A stretch of 64,000 bases of DNA, taken from Candidatus Magnetocorallium paracelense. GTDB lineage: Bacteria > Nitrospirota > Thermodesulfovibrionia > Thermodesulfovibrionales > Magnetobacteriaceae. Positions 7,801-17,400 of this stretch are shown piece by piece. The stretch is taken from positions 62,001 through 126,000 of the forward strand of contig JAREWP010000020.1 in assembly GCA_029001845.1 (NCBI GenBank). The letters run 5' to 3'. Made by a program: the position numbers and the translations under genes. Each line of letters begins with the position of its first letter. Positions within the stretch are counted from its first letter, which is position 1. Under the pieces are notes generated by a model. That model made no database searches. It was given only the letters and a program-made list of their open reading frames with translations, and was not told where the DNA came from.

Positions 7801-9714
7801 TTCCAGGGGATGATCTCCATAGGAGTTATTAAGGACTTCAAATCCAAGGGATAAGGCTTCGCATGTGCGGACCCTGTTTAGGAGATTATTACCAATAAGG
7901 TAATTAAAACTCTTGAAAATCTCCAGTTTAAAGATTCCGGGCATTTGTGGATTTATTGTGAAAAGGTCGAAAAGAAAGTCTGTGTTGTCCGTGTCATGTA
8001 TGTTCATGGCTTCAAGGTACTGAATACAACGATGAAACTCCTCGTCATTATGCCTTGCTATGAAAATGCAGTTAAGTTGGAGGAGCGCTTCAAGTATCTC
8101 CGCGGAATTATCAAATCGATTATCTCCTGTAACAACCGATACGATCTCGTCACGCATCCACACAGACAGGGTATCGTAGCAGTCACCCCTGAACACGGTG
8201 AGTTCCCTGCTCTGCTCAATGGTGAAATGTTCGAATATAACAGAAATAGCCGAGAGCGTATGAGGTTTGTATTTGTGGGACACGGCATTGTAGAGCCATT
8301 TAAAAAAAGCAATAACCGAGCGTTTATTTTCCACGAAATAGGAGAGCTTTTTGATGTTTTCGATAAGCTCAGGGAGTTCTTGATCGTTAATGTCGTCAAG
8401 GTTTATCATGAGGGTGTCAGAGATATAATGGAAGGCCCTGTCCATATTACGATATGAGTTTCCAAGGTAGGGGATGAATCTCTTTAGCGCGTTTGTCACC
8501 GGTTCGGGATCGTGTGTAAATTCCTCGCTCTCCGGTATCCTTGTGAGATGCGGAGTGAGTCCGAGAAGGATCGCGACATCTTTTTTCAGCTTTCGGCGGC
8601 GTTTATATTGAACAACTTCTCCTTTGAAAACATAATTGGTCTGTAGAAAACCTATTGTTTTGTTCATGATGTCTGCAAGTTTAACAACAATATATGAGGT
8701 CGTATTGGAAAGCTCTTTAAATCCGAGACGCTTTGGATTTCCTGCTGCATCGATAACCATGTCATAGCCTTTAAGATTCGCTAAATAGATCGAACTGCCA
8801 TGAATAATGGTGCTCTTTCCCTCAATAAAGGAGGAATTGAAAACAGGAGTAGGCACGCTTGATCCTTTTGTCCAAAGACCCACTGTTTTTACAGTATCTC
8901 CTGAACTCATGGAGTAGAGCCTGACAGACTCCGCATCCAGGATGTTCAGAAGATCAGGTATAAACCTGAAACGCTCTTCCACTTCGGTGGATTTCCATTT
9001 TGTCACAAGATATTCAAGAAGTTTAAAACTTTTATCGCCATAATGCCTGTCGTTGAGCTCGCAGTAAGGATCTTCGACAGCACTTAAGGTGATAAAGCTT
9101 GACAGTTCGAAAATGCTTTCAGTTACTTTCCCAAGCTCCGACAAAACAGACTGTTGTCTGTTAATAAAGTATTCTCCTCTCTCCACCCCCATAGGTATGC
9201 CCTGCTCGCTCGGTTGCCCGACAATATCTATTTCCTTTTCTATTTTGAGAAATCCTTTGGCGCGACCCTCCTCATCTTTGATCGATATAAGGATATAGCT
9301 GTTACCGGAGTCCTTAGAAGAATCCATTAGCCTGATGTGATAACCATGTTTCATGGCCAGATGCATTCTCTCGTTATGATAAATTTTCCTGGGAGGATTG
9401 AAGTAAGAGGTTACATCCTTCCCTTCAAGAATAGTTACCTCTTCGTCTTCCTTTAAAAACTCGAAAACAGCATGCAGCACTTCATCCTCCAGGGGTCTGT
9501 AATAAACCACCCTGGACATGCCGAAAATATTGATTATACTGACTCCGAGAAGTTTTACCTGTTCGTTGAAATCACTTTCAGCGATTATAGTGTTTTTAAG
9601 TCTGTTGAGCTCGACAAGAAATGATATTTTGCCTTCACTATATCCGGCTTCGTAGTTGTTTGTCATTGGCTTTAATTTAATAGGCTTTGTTTTAAAGACT
9701 TGAAAAAATAGCAA
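4849..9714 (-). CDS. Giant GAF / PPDK-N / PEP-mobile-domain protein (orphan phosphotransferase-like)
   Basis: This 1,621-residue cytoplasmic protein is modular. Residues about 30-190 resemble a GAF sensor domain. Residues about 200-930 are mostly helical and unassigned. Residues about 940-1165 match the pyruvate phosphate dikinase/PEP synthase ATP-binding domain: GARSTAKGED, SFAGQFTTIL, IWASLWSPKAISYR, VDSAASGVIMT and the closing VTQVRPR. Residues about 1215-1290 match the swivelling PEP-utiliser domain, including the phosphohistidine in TPFAHSVLVVSE (near residue 1255). The PEP/pyruvate TIM barrel that normally follows is absent; about 330 unknown residues replace it. Enzymes with ATP and His domains but another acceptor domain include rifampin phosphotransferase and glucan water dikinase, so an unknown acceptor is likely. 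The 9714 start is TTG; an ATG 16 codons later (9666) is equally possible, and neither has a good Shine-Dalgarno. It stands alone. Confidence 0.85.
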   Translation of the reverse strand: MLFFQVFKTKPIKLKPMTNNYEAGYSEGKISFLVELNRLKNTIIAESDFNEQVKLLGVSIINIFGMSRVVYYRPLEDEVLHAVFEFLKEDEEVTILEGKDVTSYFNPPRKIYHNERMHLAMKHGYHIRLMDSSKDSGNSYILISIKDEEGRAKGFLKIEKEIDIVGQPSEQGIPMGVERGEYFINRQQSVLSELGKVTESIFELSSFITLSAVEDPYCELNDRHYGDKSFKLLEYLVTKWKSTEVEERFRFIPDLLNILDAESVRLYSMSSGDTVKTVGLWTKGSSVPTPVFNSSFIEGKSTIIHGSSIYLANLKGYDMVIDAAGNPKRLGFKELSNTTSYIVVKLADIMNKTIGFLQTNYVFKGEVVQYKRRRKLKKDVAILLGLTPHLTRIPESEEFTHDPEPVTNALKRFIPYLGNSYRNMDRAFHYISDTLMINLDDINDQELPELIENIKKLSYFVENKRSVIAFFKWLYNAVSHKYKPHTLSAISVIFEHFTIEQSRELTVFRGDCYDTLSVWMRDEIVSVVTGDNRFDNSAEILEALLQLNCIFIARHNDEEFHRCIQYLEAMNIHDTDNTDFLFDLFTINPQMPGIFKLEIFKSFNYLIGNNLLNRVRTCEALSLGFEVLNNSYGDHPLESQVLSTFITAFNSRKDAGADIFSDYIPPSIEICRRIIGSSNNWLTSYNASMLYLSAEGLRKGNHVSLTIFSRYLTGGGNNREAILEALCNFLESSASGTTLTNMNGLIRILLNGLRHGDFHTFDSVREILLLLGNHISRYEGSKNSSRFMNLLINELSSDDINHKLAIHDILYTLKKRRLEYQSIDPGGFETTSHTSYVTAISSTLGFNPFDIGDKGYHLLEVIGQCRIPVFLLLKTKAYDDFVVHGSLAEKIYSIVERLDFNEKKGLEERIVKSGEKIGDIIKAAPLPESMQLELMDKFVKFKAHVDKFDHFVTIGARSTAKGEDGRLYSFAGQFTTILDIQTPEGFIIAIKEIWASLWSPKAISYRHDIMELDPSMKERFSFENLGMGVLIQGIVDSAASGVIMTLDSGGIVVSGSFGMEGGTRSDIAADKYTLDLHAMITDKAVSLQNSGVYWERDERKFVMKKIEPARREEQKVKDEELRILFEIVERLKKTPVFMGSPLDIEYAIAGDGAIYVTQVRPRVLSFKTPGPAKTQSHDFKGLKALKDKKLLTFTFGSARGSITIINIKDKRPGHGLEELTPGSIVVAAHLDLPNLEVYLKRRPPGAIILETCTPFAHSVLVVSEMEKKGFHIPIIQLPGAMKILGKGGEFGVEVLKENRVSFYSSDKGIIEAIDSVSSPAIYSSAPLKGETAMYGLLNTDDFEKTKAMLINKEGLNKEVLVKMNKKHKLRAFRELYLLSLYRQVEIEELLDRETAVDEENLTEWYHMILQIFYDIRPGGYELFKSTKITPFVKGSVLELIENKVRENSILLGILRSRFNDIKARNLWHPREMLFKLNAPVFIIDPLYGSPEKEHDPWNKSFNPWELSLFLAAQRSIFHDQLGTLVPYAKKNRYIRGRVSSDPGEPNAVIDLGFLDNSGAFYKTFKDRRGALSKVAAILLQFNFHPTTIVEILPRMTEDFKDHGIDSKISLKELSDFSRNST

Positions 9715-10480
9715 TACACAGAGAAAAAAGTCAACGAAATCCCAATCGTTGAAATAACTCTGCGTTATAAGGAGAAATAAGGAGGAATTGTTGACTGTAA
9801 TGATCCAAAATACGATTAGATCGGGATAATTTTATGATGCCGCTATAGTTGAAATGGAAAGAAATCAGTTTTAAATGGGTGGTTATTTCAAATGCAAGAA
9901 GATATTCAATTCATTTATAGTCTAATTTGGGTAGTTACAAACTGTCAACACAACTCGTGACTACCCCACGTAAGTATTGACAACATTAAAAAAAACGGTA
10001 TGATCAAAGATTTATGGATCATCAAATATTTCCTGTGCATCATCAAAGGAGACCCCATGTTTTTGTTTATTCCTGATGTTTTTCTTTTTTCACACTCAAA
10101 CTTCACAGTTATATTATATTACCATGTATTAACATTGTCAACAGGTACATGGTAATATGATTTCGTAAACTGAGCTAAACAGTGGTTGTTCGATTTAGTC
10201 ACGCATTTCCAGGTTATACCAACGGACTGTTTAGAAAACAGTCCTTATATTTTAGCGACACTCATTACAACCCTCTTTTTTTCTTGACAATTGCAGAATT
10301 TTTATTGTTTTTTAACACTAAATCGCATAATTTTTCTTTTTTTATCCTTTATATAATCGTTTTTTCTCTATAAACAGCATGAAAATTTTGTTTTACATAT
10401 TTTTATGTTGATTATTACCAGTTTTTTTAATTATAATTTCTATCCAATAACTACCAATTCAAAGCAAAACAGGTGAGTTT
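9715..10480. other. 766-bp AT-rich intergenic region upstream of galU
   Basis: I find no convincing gene here. The region is strongly AT-rich, has several T-runs, and holds one notable perfect inverted repeat (10116-10158, listed separately). It separates the divergently transcribed giant GAF protein gene and galU, so promoters for both should lie in it, but no clear -35/-10 pair stands out. Confidence 0.6.
10116..10158. repeat. Perfect 13-bp inverted repeat, possible operator
   Basis: ATATTACCATGTA (10116-10128) and TACATGGTAATAT (10146-10158) are exact inverted copies separated by 17 bp. The stem is AT-rich with no T-run after it, so it does not look like an intrinsic terminator. It lies between the giant GAF gene and galU and could bind a dimeric regulator or form a cruciform. 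Confidence 0.6.
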
Positions 10481-11347
10481 ATGATAAAAAAGGCTGTATT
10501 ACCTGCTGCCGGACTTGGAACACGTTTTTTACCGGCTACAAAGGCCTCTCCAAAAGAAATGCTTCCCATTGTCGACAAACCAATGATTCAATACGCAGTT
10601 GAGGAAGCAGAATCCTGCGGAATCAGAGAATTTGTAATTATCACCGGAAAAAACAAGAGATCCATAGAAGATCATTTTGACTCCTCCGTTGCACTCGAGG
10701 AGAATCTGAAGCAGGCAGGAAAAGAAACTCTTTTGGACGAAATTAACAGACACAGACATTTAGCCTTTGCATATATCAGGCAGGGAAGACCTTTGGGCCT
10801 TGGCCACGCCATTGAGTGTGCAAAACCTTTTGTCCAGAATGAACCATTTGTTGTAAGCCTGAGCGACGATATTATTGATCCCGACGATACGTTGCTCGCC
10901 GATATGATTGAAATATTCAATACCTACCAATCTCCCGTAGTAGCTCTTGAAGAGGTTCCCGAGAGCGAGGTTCATAAATATGGTATTATAAAAGGTATTC
11001 ATGTTAAAAGCGACCTTTATAAAATAGAAAGTCTGATAGAAAAACCGGCAAGAGAAGAATCACCAAGTAATCTGGCCGTTATTGGCAGATATATACTGAC
11101 ACCTGACATTTTCGATATACTTGAAGAAATGCCTCCCGGCAGAGCCGGTGAATACCAGCTTACCGACGCTCTGAACGGTCTTCTGGCCAAACGTGATATT
11201 TATGGTCTTATTTACAGGGGCGCAAGATATGACGCCGGAGATAAGTTCGGTTTCCTGCAGGCAACTATTAATTTGGCTTTAAAGAGACCGGACTTTTCCG
11301 ACCAGTTAAAAGAGTATATAGTATCGACGGCCGAAAAGTTAAGATAG
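10481..11347 (+). CDS. galU: UTP--glucose-1-phosphate uridylyltransferase
   Basis: GalU makes UDP-glucose from UTP and glucose-1-phosphate, the precursor of UDP-galactose, UDP-glucuronate and many surface polysaccharides. The 288-residue protein is of normal length and shows the family signature near the N-terminus, LPAAGLGTRFLPATKASPKEM, the KPMIQYAVEEA segment, the LGLGHAI motif and the conserved EKP (IEKPAREESPSN) region followed by GRYILTPDIFD. The start is supported by a weak AGGTGAG 5 nt upstream. It is monocistronic here, flanked by a long leader and a MITE-like element, but it serves the many glycosyltransferase genes in this window. Confidence 0.97.
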   Translation: MIKKAVLPAAGLGTRFLPATKASPKEMLPIVDKPMIQYAVEEAESCGIREFVIITGKNKRSIEDHFDSSVALEENLKQAGKETLLDEINRHRHLAFAYIRQGRPLGLGHAIECAKPFVQNEPFVVSLSDDIIDPDDTLLADMIEIFNTYQSPVVALEEVPESEVHKYGIIKGIHVKSDLYKIESLIEKPAREESPSNLAVIGRYILTPDIFDILEEMPPGRAGEYQLTDALNGLLAKRDIYGLIYRGARYDAGDKFGFLQATINLALKRPDFSDQLKEYIVSTAEKLR

Positions 11348-11416
11348 TTTGAATTTTAAAAATCCTATCAACTGCCGACTGCCGAATTTTTTATTTACAT
11401 GACACGAGATAACTTA

Positions 11417-11594
11417 GGGCTGACTCAAAAATAAATTTACATTATTAGCGCTCATATTTATGTTGGATTTGGTTGAAGCGATTGAGTAAAACCGCAGGAG
11501 TAGCAACGCTACATTGAGGATTTTCCGATTGAGCTTCAGACAAAGACGACGTGAAGATGAGATGATAGAATGTAAAGTTATTTTTGAGTCAGTC
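11417..11594. mobile_element. MITE-like element, family C (single copy here)
   Basis: A 178-bp non-coding segment in the galU-lon gap has long imperfect terminal inverted repeats: GGGCTGACTCAAAAATAA at the left and its near-exact reverse complement at the right (TTATTTTTGAGTCAGTC), continuing into TTTACATT / AATGTAAA. It is flanked by CTTA on both sides (11413-11416 and 11595-11598), a possible 4-bp target duplication. It carries no transposase and would need one in trans. The remaining sequence of the 284-bp galU-lon gap shows nothing else. Confidence 0.7.
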
Positions 11595-11631
11595 CTTATT
11601 ACGGACCGGATAATTATAAGGAGAATCCCCT

Positions 11632-14046
11632 ATGGATGAAAATGATAAAAAGGAAGAGAGAGATGAGAAAGAACTTGACATTCCAGATAGTTTGCCGATT
11701 CTGCCGGTGAGAGATATCGTTGTCTTTCCATATATGATACTGCCGCTTTTTGTGGGAAGAGAAAAATCGATTAAAGCGATAGATCATTCTCTGGGCTCTA
11801 ACAGAATGATACTGCTTCTGACTCAAAAGGATCTGAATGTAGAAAACCCTCAAAAAGACGATCTTTACAAAATCGGCACTGTAGGTCTTATCATGAGGAT
11901 GCTGAAACTTCCTGACGGCAGAGTAAAAGTGCTTGTACAGGGACTTGCCAAAGCAAGATGCACGAAGATATCGGAGGACGACACTTTTTATACCGGCTCT
12001 ATAGAGAAAGTGGAAGAGGAGAAAAGCGAAGATGTTTCCCTTGAAAGCGAGGCGTTGATAAGAAGCGTTAAAGAGCAGATCGACAATGTCGTATCCCTGG
12101 GTAAGACCATCTTGCCGGATATTATGGTTGTTATCGAAAATCTCGACGATCCCGGACGCCTTGCCGACCTAATTGCTTCCAATATCGGACTGAAGACCGA
12201 TCAGGCTCAGGAGGTGTTGGAAATTGTCGATTCTTTAATCAGGCTGAAAAAGGTAAGCGATATTCTCAGTAGAGAAATCGAGCTTTTAACGGTTCAGCAA
12301 AAGATACAGACAGAGGCGAGAGGAGAGATAGACAAAACACAGAAGGAGTATTTTTTAAGAGAGCAGTTGAAAGCTATTCAAAAGGAACTGGGAGACATTG
12401 ACGAGCGCATGGAGGAGGTGCGCGAGTTCAAGAAAAAAATTGAAGAAGCCAAAATGCCTGAAAAGGTCTTAAAAGAAGCTGAAAAGCAGCTTAAGAGACT
12501 TGAAAAAATGCATCCCGACAGTGCAGAAGCAGCCACGGTCAGAACATATCTCGATTGGCTTGTGGAACTTCCCTGGGCAAAATCCACGAAAGACAATCTC
12601 AATATCAAAGCCGCCAAAAAAGTACTTAATAATGACCACTATGATTTGGAAAAAATCAAGGAGAGGATTCTCGAATATCTGAGCGTCAGGAAGCTCAATC
12701 CTAAAATGAAAGGTCCGATTCTCTGTTTTATAGGTCCTCCGGGCGTAGGAAAAACCTCTTTGGGCAGATCCATTGCACGGGCTCTTGGAAGAGAATTTGT
12801 AAGAATATCCCTTGGCGGGGTAAGAGATGAAGCTGAGATCAGAGGACACAGACGAACTTACGTAGGAGCGCTTCCCGGCAGAATAATACAGGGCATGAAA
12901 CAGGCGGGCACCAATAATCCGGTTTTTATGCTCGACGAGGTCGATAAAATCGGCACCGATTTCAGGGGAGATCCCTCTTCGGCGCTGCTGGAGGTGCTCG
13001 ATCCCGAGCAGAACAGTGATTTTGTAGATCACTATCTCTCCGTTCCCTTTGATCTTACAAAAGTTATGTTTATTACTACCGGCAATATTGGCGATACGAT
13101 TCCCGCTGCATTAAGAGACAGAATGGAGCTTATCCGTCTTTCCGGTTATACAACAGAAGAGAAGATAGGAATCGCTAACGATTTTTTACTTCCAAAGCAG
13201 TTAAAGGAGCACGGATTGTCATTAAGACTCTTTAATATCTCCGACTCTGCATTAAATCTTCTGATATCGCAATACACCAGAGAAGCCGGCGTGCGAAACC
13301 TGGAAAGAGAAATTGCCAATTTATGCAGAAAAGTGGCGAAACAGATAGCAGAGGATAAAAAGAAAAAATTCCTGATAACCAATAAAAGTCTCAATAAATA
13401 CCTCGGCGCGCCCAAGTACCTTCCTGAAGAAGAGATGAAGAAAGACGAAATCGGAGTAGCCACCGGTCTTGCCTGGACAGAAACAGGCGGCGATATCATC
13501 TATGTTGAGGCTACAACGATGAAAGGAAAAGGGAATCTTACACTAACCGGTCAGCTTGGAGAGGTGATGAAAGAGTCTGCTCAGGCCGCACTCTCTTATG
13601 TCAGATCCAAATCCAGGGAGCTGTCCATCAAAGACGACATATTCTCTAAAACGGACATCCATGTTCACGTACCGGCCGGTGCGACTCCAAAGGACGGACC
13701 TTCAGCCGGAGTCACTCTGGCCACGGCCCTGGCTTCGGCCCTGACAGGAATGCCTGTGCGTAAAAGCATTGCAATGACAGGCGAAGTAACTTTAAGGGGT
13801 ACGGTACTGCCTATCGGCGGTCTTAAAGAAAAGACCCTTGCAGCCAAAAGACTGGGAATTGCGACAATTATCGTTCCAAAGAGAAATGAAAAAGATTTGG
13901 CCGATATTCCGAAGTATGTAAAAAAAGATATGGAGTTTATCTTTGCCGATATCATGGACGATATACTCAAAATTTCTCTAAAATGGCCCCAAAAAAAGAA
14001 ATCCGCCGGCACTACGGCAAGGAGTAGAAAACAAACCGCCAAATGA
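11632..14046 (+). CDS. lon: ATP-dependent Lon protease
   Basis: Lon is the hexameric cytoplasmic AAA+ serine protease that removes misfolded proteins and short-lived regulators. The 804-residue protein has the N-terminal LON substrate domain (about 20-210), the coiled helical region, the ATPase module with Walker [10 protein letters not shown] near residue 368 and Walker [12 protein letters not shown], and the protease domain with catalytic Ser691 (PKDGPSAGV) and Lys734 (second Lys of GGLKEK). Length and order are those of bacterial LonA. The AAGGAG before the ATG at 11632 supports the start. Its stop overlaps thiL by 4 bp, so the two are translationally coupled. No clear heat-shock promoter is visible; a MITE-like element lies 35 bp upstream and may influence expression. 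Confidence 0.98.
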   Translation: MDENDKKEERDEKELDIPDSLPILPVRDIVVFPYMILPLFVGREKSIKAIDHSLGSNRMILLLTQKDLNVENPQKDDLYKIGTVGLIMRMLKLPDGRVKVLVQGLAKARCTKISEDDTFYTGSIEKVEEEKSEDVSLESEALIRSVKEQIDNVVSLGKTILPDIMVVIENLDDPGRLADLIASNIGLKTDQAQEVLEIVDSLIRLKKVSDILSREIELLTVQQKIQTEARGEIDKTQKEYFLREQLKAIQKELGDIDERMEEVREFKKKIEEAKMPEKVLKEAEKQLKRLEKMHPDSAEAATVRTYLDWLVELPWAKSTKDNLNIKAAKKVLNNDHYDLEKIKERILEYLSVRKLNPKMKGPILCFIGPPGVGKTSLGRSIARALGREFVRISLGGVRDEAEIRGHRRTYVGALPGRIIQGMKQAGTNNPVFMLDEVDKIGTDFRGDPSSALLEVLDPEQNSDFVDHYLSVPFDLTKVMFITTGNIGDTIPAALRDRMELIRLSGYTTEEKIGIANDFLLPKQLKEHGLSLRLFNISDSALNLLISQYTREAGVRNLEREIANLCRKVAKQIAEDKKKKFLITNKSLNKYLGAPKYLPEEEMKKDEIGVATGLAWTETGGDIIYVEATTMKGKGNLTLTGQLGEVMKESAQAALSYVRSKSRELSIKDDIFSKTDIHVHVPAGATPKDGPSAGVTLATALASALTGMPVRKSIAMTGEVTLRGTVLPIGGLKEKTLAAKRLGIATIIVPKRNEKDLADIPKYVKKDMEFIFADIMDDILKISLKWPQKKKSAGTTARSRKQTAK

Positions 14047-15047
14047 AGATATCGGATTCCGGTGAGTTATCTGTCCTGAGATATATAAAGGCCGGGGCTC
14101 ATGACAGTAAAAAGGATGTACTTATCGGAATCGGAGATGACGCTGCCGCTATCCATACCTCTGGAAAAGAACTTCTTATAACCACTGATCTGATGACAGA
14201 AGGCGTTCACTTCGATCTCTCCTATTTTACTCATTTTCATCTTGGTTTTAAGCTCATTTCCATAAATGTCAGCGATATTTATGCAATGGACGGAACTCCG
14301 TCATATGCTCTTTTGAATCTCTCTTTTGGACCTCAAACAGAAGAATCCCGTTTTAAGGAGTTTATGGACGGCGTCTTTAGCGCTCTGAACAAATACGGTG
14401 TGACTCTTATAGGGGGCGACATTTCATCATCCGCCGGCGGCGTCACAGTATCTGCAACAATATTGGGATTCGCTGAACATCCAATACAAAGAAGTACTGC
14501 TCAACCGGGCGATAAGATTTATGTCACCGGTAATTTAGGCGATGCAGCCTGTGGCATGCTTCTATTAAAGAGATTTAACGAGCCGATTCATCCGGAAAAA
14601 GAGGACATTCCAAAAATGCCTTTCGATATACCTATGAATTGGTCTGACGTACGTCCTCTTGCAGAGAAACATCTCTCCCCTGTTGTCAATAAATTTAAGA
14701 AAAATGGAAAATCAATAAACGCCATGATGGATATTAGCGACGGAATATCCATTGATCTTAAGAGATTATGTACAGAGAGCGGTGTCGGCGCCCGAGTTTA
14801 TGAAGAGCTCCTTCCTGTTTCTACGGCAATGCGCAGCCTGGCGCCTCTCCTTGGAGCTGATCCGCTTACACTATGTTTATGCGGTGGAGAAGATTACGAA
14901 CTTCTCATGACTTCACATGAAGAGATAAGCAATGCCATATGTATAGGCGAGATAACCGAAAAAGAGATCATCTTTATAGACAGTAACAAAAGGGAGAAAG
15001 AGTGGCCCGATTGCGGATATGAACATTTTAAGAGTACGACAACGTAA
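14043..15047 (+). CDS. thiL: Thiamine-monophosphate kinase
   Basis: ThiL phosphorylates thiamine monophosphate to thiamine diphosphate, the last step of cofactor synthesis. The 334-residue protein has the family's order of motifs: GELSVLRYI near the N-terminus, the metal/ATP-binding [59 protein letters not shown], and the C-terminal [16 protein letters not shown] and GGEDYELL. The ATG overlaps the lon stop (ATGA). The product would supply ThDP to enzymes such as the IlvB encoded in this window. A secreted glycoside-hydrolase-like gene follows after 2 bp. Confidence 0.96.
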   Translation: MKISDSGELSVLRYIKAGAHDSKKDVLIGIGDDAAAIHTSGKELLITTDLMTEGVHFDLSYFTHFHLGFKLISINVSDIYAMDGTPSYALLNLSFGPQTEESRFKEFMDGVFSALNKYGVTLIGGDISSSAGGVTVSATILGFAEHPIQRSTAQPGDKIYVTGNLGDAACGMLLLKRFNEPIHPEKEDIPKMPFDIPMNWSDVRPLAEKHLSPVVNKFKKNGKSINAMMDISDGISIDLKRLCTESGVGARVYEELLPVSTAMRSLAPLLGADPLTLCLCGGEDYELLMTSHEEISNAICIGEITEKEIIFIDSNKREKEWPDCGYEHFKSTTT

Positions 15048-15049
15048 GA

Positions 15050-17398
15050 GTGAATTGTAAACCAATTATTATCGTATTCATTTCATTTTCTGCTTTATTA
15101 CACATTCTCTCCCTCTCCGTCGATGCGGCCGATATACAAGGGACATCCCTCTCAAATCCTTTTAAAATCACTATTGACATTGAGAAGATAATCTCCCCTC
15201 TGCCTGAAACTTACAAACCCGGCATTTGGATAGCCGGTATAAATAAAGATCCCTTCATGATTGAAAAATTCTTTGACGATAACATCGTCGGAGTGGTTCA
15301 GCTGACTGCCCCTCTCCCTCGATTATTGCGAGAATCGAAGGACTTTGACGACTATAAAAACCGATTGTTACAAGCCTTTATTCATGATCGCCTTACATAC
15401 AACATTTTAAACAGAATAAAACAATCGGGCGCCTATCTCTTTATAGGCCACTTTGGTCATCCCATGCCGGCCTGGCTGGCATCGGAGCGTGTTGACAAGA
15501 GATATACCGATTCATGGTGGTATGCAACGTCCGTAATGCCTCCCAAGTGTTATGATTTTCACTGTATCGATGCTCATGGTAAACGTGTAACAGGATGGGC
15601 AGGTATTATTGAGTATACATTGAGCTTTTTTTATAATCGTATAGGTATTAAAAAACTGGGGTATTTTCTGGGGCATGAACAGAATAAGGATTGGATCGGG
15701 TCGGAAGAAGATTTTTATAAACTCTATAAATATACTCACCTTGCAGCAAACAAAGTAAGTCCTTCCATATTGACCGGCGGTGTGGGGCCCATGTCATGGG
15801 ACAGTAAACGTATGCCCTGCCATCGCCATCACTATAACGATACCGGCCTTAAACTGTGTAAAAGAACGGACCTCTGGTCGATAAACGGAAAAGAGTGTAA
15901 AGACCCCCTTATTAGCAAAGCGTTTACCGGATGTAAACCTGTGCTGCAAAATTTTCTTGAATATGGAGAGAGAGAGAACCTGCCTGTCGATTTTCTGAAC
16001 TGGCATATGTTCGCCCTGCCCCCATATGAAAACGAGTTCAACACAATAATCAATGCTGTCAACAGTTGGACCGGCAATAATCAGGCAAAAAATAAAAAGA
16101 GTTTCAAGCTTTATCCCGGTGACTGGGCCTATTGGAGCTCTTCCTTCGCCTCTTCGCGACAAGATAACCGAAACCGTTGGTATCCCTTTGATCCTACAGA
16201 CACAGAAGAAAACGCTTCCTATGTTGTTGCAATGATACATGAAATGGCGCAAGCAGGGATTCAATGGCATTCCCATGACTTCAATATAAAAGATTTCGAT
16301 AAAGAGAAAGTCGTTTATAATGAACGGAGGGGCGAATTCATCGGGGACTGGCCAATCTTTACCGATTCCGGTATTATTAAACCTGTATACAACGCCTTCA
16401 GGGCGGTTTCCATCTTCGCAGGTAAAAACGAATCGGAGCTTTCCAATCGACTTTTAACGGAATATGAAAAGGATCGTTTTATTAAGGCTGCGGCGTCCCG
16501 GACTTCCGATGGTTCGGTTACCAGAGTCTTGGTGACGAATTTCATTCCTACAGGTTTCATGGCCAATCGAAATAAACTGAATATTCTCTGTAAGCGTCTT
16601 AATGATTCTGAAATAGAGGATTTAAATTGTCTGGAATTAGGAAGAACGATTGCAAAAGTATTGAAAAAGAGAGGTAAAAGGAGCAGTGAGGATATAAGCC
16701 GAGGAATAGAGAGCAAAGTTTTTAAATATCTCGGTGTAAGAGAGGAGGAGATAAAAGCTAGAGAAAAAATGACAGCCTCTATTAGAGAGGCTGAAGAGTT
16801 AATCTCTGTTGACATGAGGGCCCTTAATCTGACGCGCCAGATAGAGGTCGTCTTTAAAACAAGAGATAAGGGCGATTATGTTCTTAGAGAATACCTGATT
16901 GACGGCAGTCACTCCAACTCATGCCATGTTAATAAGAGAACCGAATCCAAGCCATCTGATACGCCATGCGGGATTAACGGCGAATTGGATATCTTTGCGA
17001 AAAGAGCTAAACAGGAGGCGTCGGGGAGTGCAATTACAAAGACTAAAAGTTACATGATCGAGACAGGCTTTAGTGAAAACGAAGCAGAGGAAATTATTGA
17101 GAGGTACAAAGTGTGTATGAGAAAGAACAAAGGCCCTGCCCAATGCTTTAAAGGGTATTTAGAAGGAGAGAGAGGAGATGCTCTCATAGAGGTTAACAGA
17201 ATGCATAAATATTATTTCAAAAAGGAATTGTTTAAGAAGATGGAAACTATAAATAACAGGAAAAATGTGGCCTTGGAGATGGTGAGTGAAAAGGTGCTTT
17301 CCTTTAAAGGCGATACACTCTCCGTTGCATTGGAGATAAAACCTTTTTCGACTGTGTTGATAGAATTGTCAAAATCCGAGACTCCCAATCTCCAATGA
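15050..17398 (+). CDS. Secreted glycoside-hydrolase-like protein (clan GH-A / GH39-like), uncertain function
   Basis: This 782-residue protein starts with GTG 2 bp after thiL and has a signal peptide (residues 1-27, hydrophobic core then SVDAAD), so it is exported. The N-terminal 430 residues read like a TIM-barrel glycosidase: YFLGHEQNKDW near residue 206 sits where clan GH-A enzymes have the acid/base Glu, LPVDFLNWHMFALPPYENEF near 313 and GIQWHSHDF near 405 resemble later barrel strands, and there are many Trp and Tyr residues. The second half (about 430-782) is helical, charged, unlike any domain I recognise, and contains four closely spaced Cys near 623-645. The true substrate and even catalysis are unproven; a structural search would decide. 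It shares an apparent operon with lon and thiL, which explains nothing about its role. Confidence 0.6.
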   Translation: MNCKPIIIVFISFSALLHILSLSVDAADIQGTSLSNPFKITIDIEKIISPLPETYKPGIWIAGINKDPFMIEKFFDDNIVGVVQLTAPLPRLLRESKDFDDYKNRLLQAFIHDRLTYNILNRIKQSGAYLFIGHFGHPMPAWLASERVDKRYTDSWWYATSVMPPKCYDFHCIDAHGKRVTGWAGIIEYTLSFFYNRIGIKKLGYFLGHEQNKDWIGSEEDFYKLYKYTHLAANKVSPSILTGGVGPMSWDSKRMPCHRHHYNDTGLKLCKRTDLWSINGKECKDPLISKAFTGCKPVLQNFLEYGERENLPVDFLNWHMFALPPYENEFNTIINAVNSWTGNNQAKNKKSFKLYPGDWAYWSSSFASSRQDNRNRWYPFDPTDTEENASYVVAMIHEMAQAGIQWHSHDFNIKDFDKEKVVYNERRGEFIGDWPIFTDSGIIKPVYNAFRAVSIFAGKNESELSNRLLTEYEKDRFIKAAASRTSDGSVTRVLVTNFIPTGFMANRNKLNILCKRLNDSEIEDLNCLELGRTIAKVLKKRGKRSSEDISRGIESKVFKYLGVREEEIKAREKMTASIREAEELISVDMRALNLTRQIEVVFKTRDKGDYVLREYLIDGSHSNSCHVNKRTESKPSDTPCGINGELDIFAKRAKQEASGSAITKTKSYMIETGFSENEAEEIIERYKVCMRKNKGPAQCFKGYLEGERGDALIEVNRMHKYYFKKELFKKMETINNRKNVALEMVSEKVLSFKGDTLSVALEIKPFSTVLIELSKSETPNLQ

Positions 17399-17400
17399 TC

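Noticed and set aside
7945-8457. 170-aa plus-strand ORF inside the giant GAF gene
   Set aside because: Antisense to a conserved coding frame, no recognisable protein and no ribosome binding site.
10182-10373. 63-aa ORF in the galU upstream region
   Set aside because: Phe-rich product from AT-rich DNA, GTG/ATG context without Shine-Dalgarno, no features of a real protein.
12469-13032. 187-aa minus-strand ORF inside lon
   Set aside because: Antisense shadow of a highly conserved gene.
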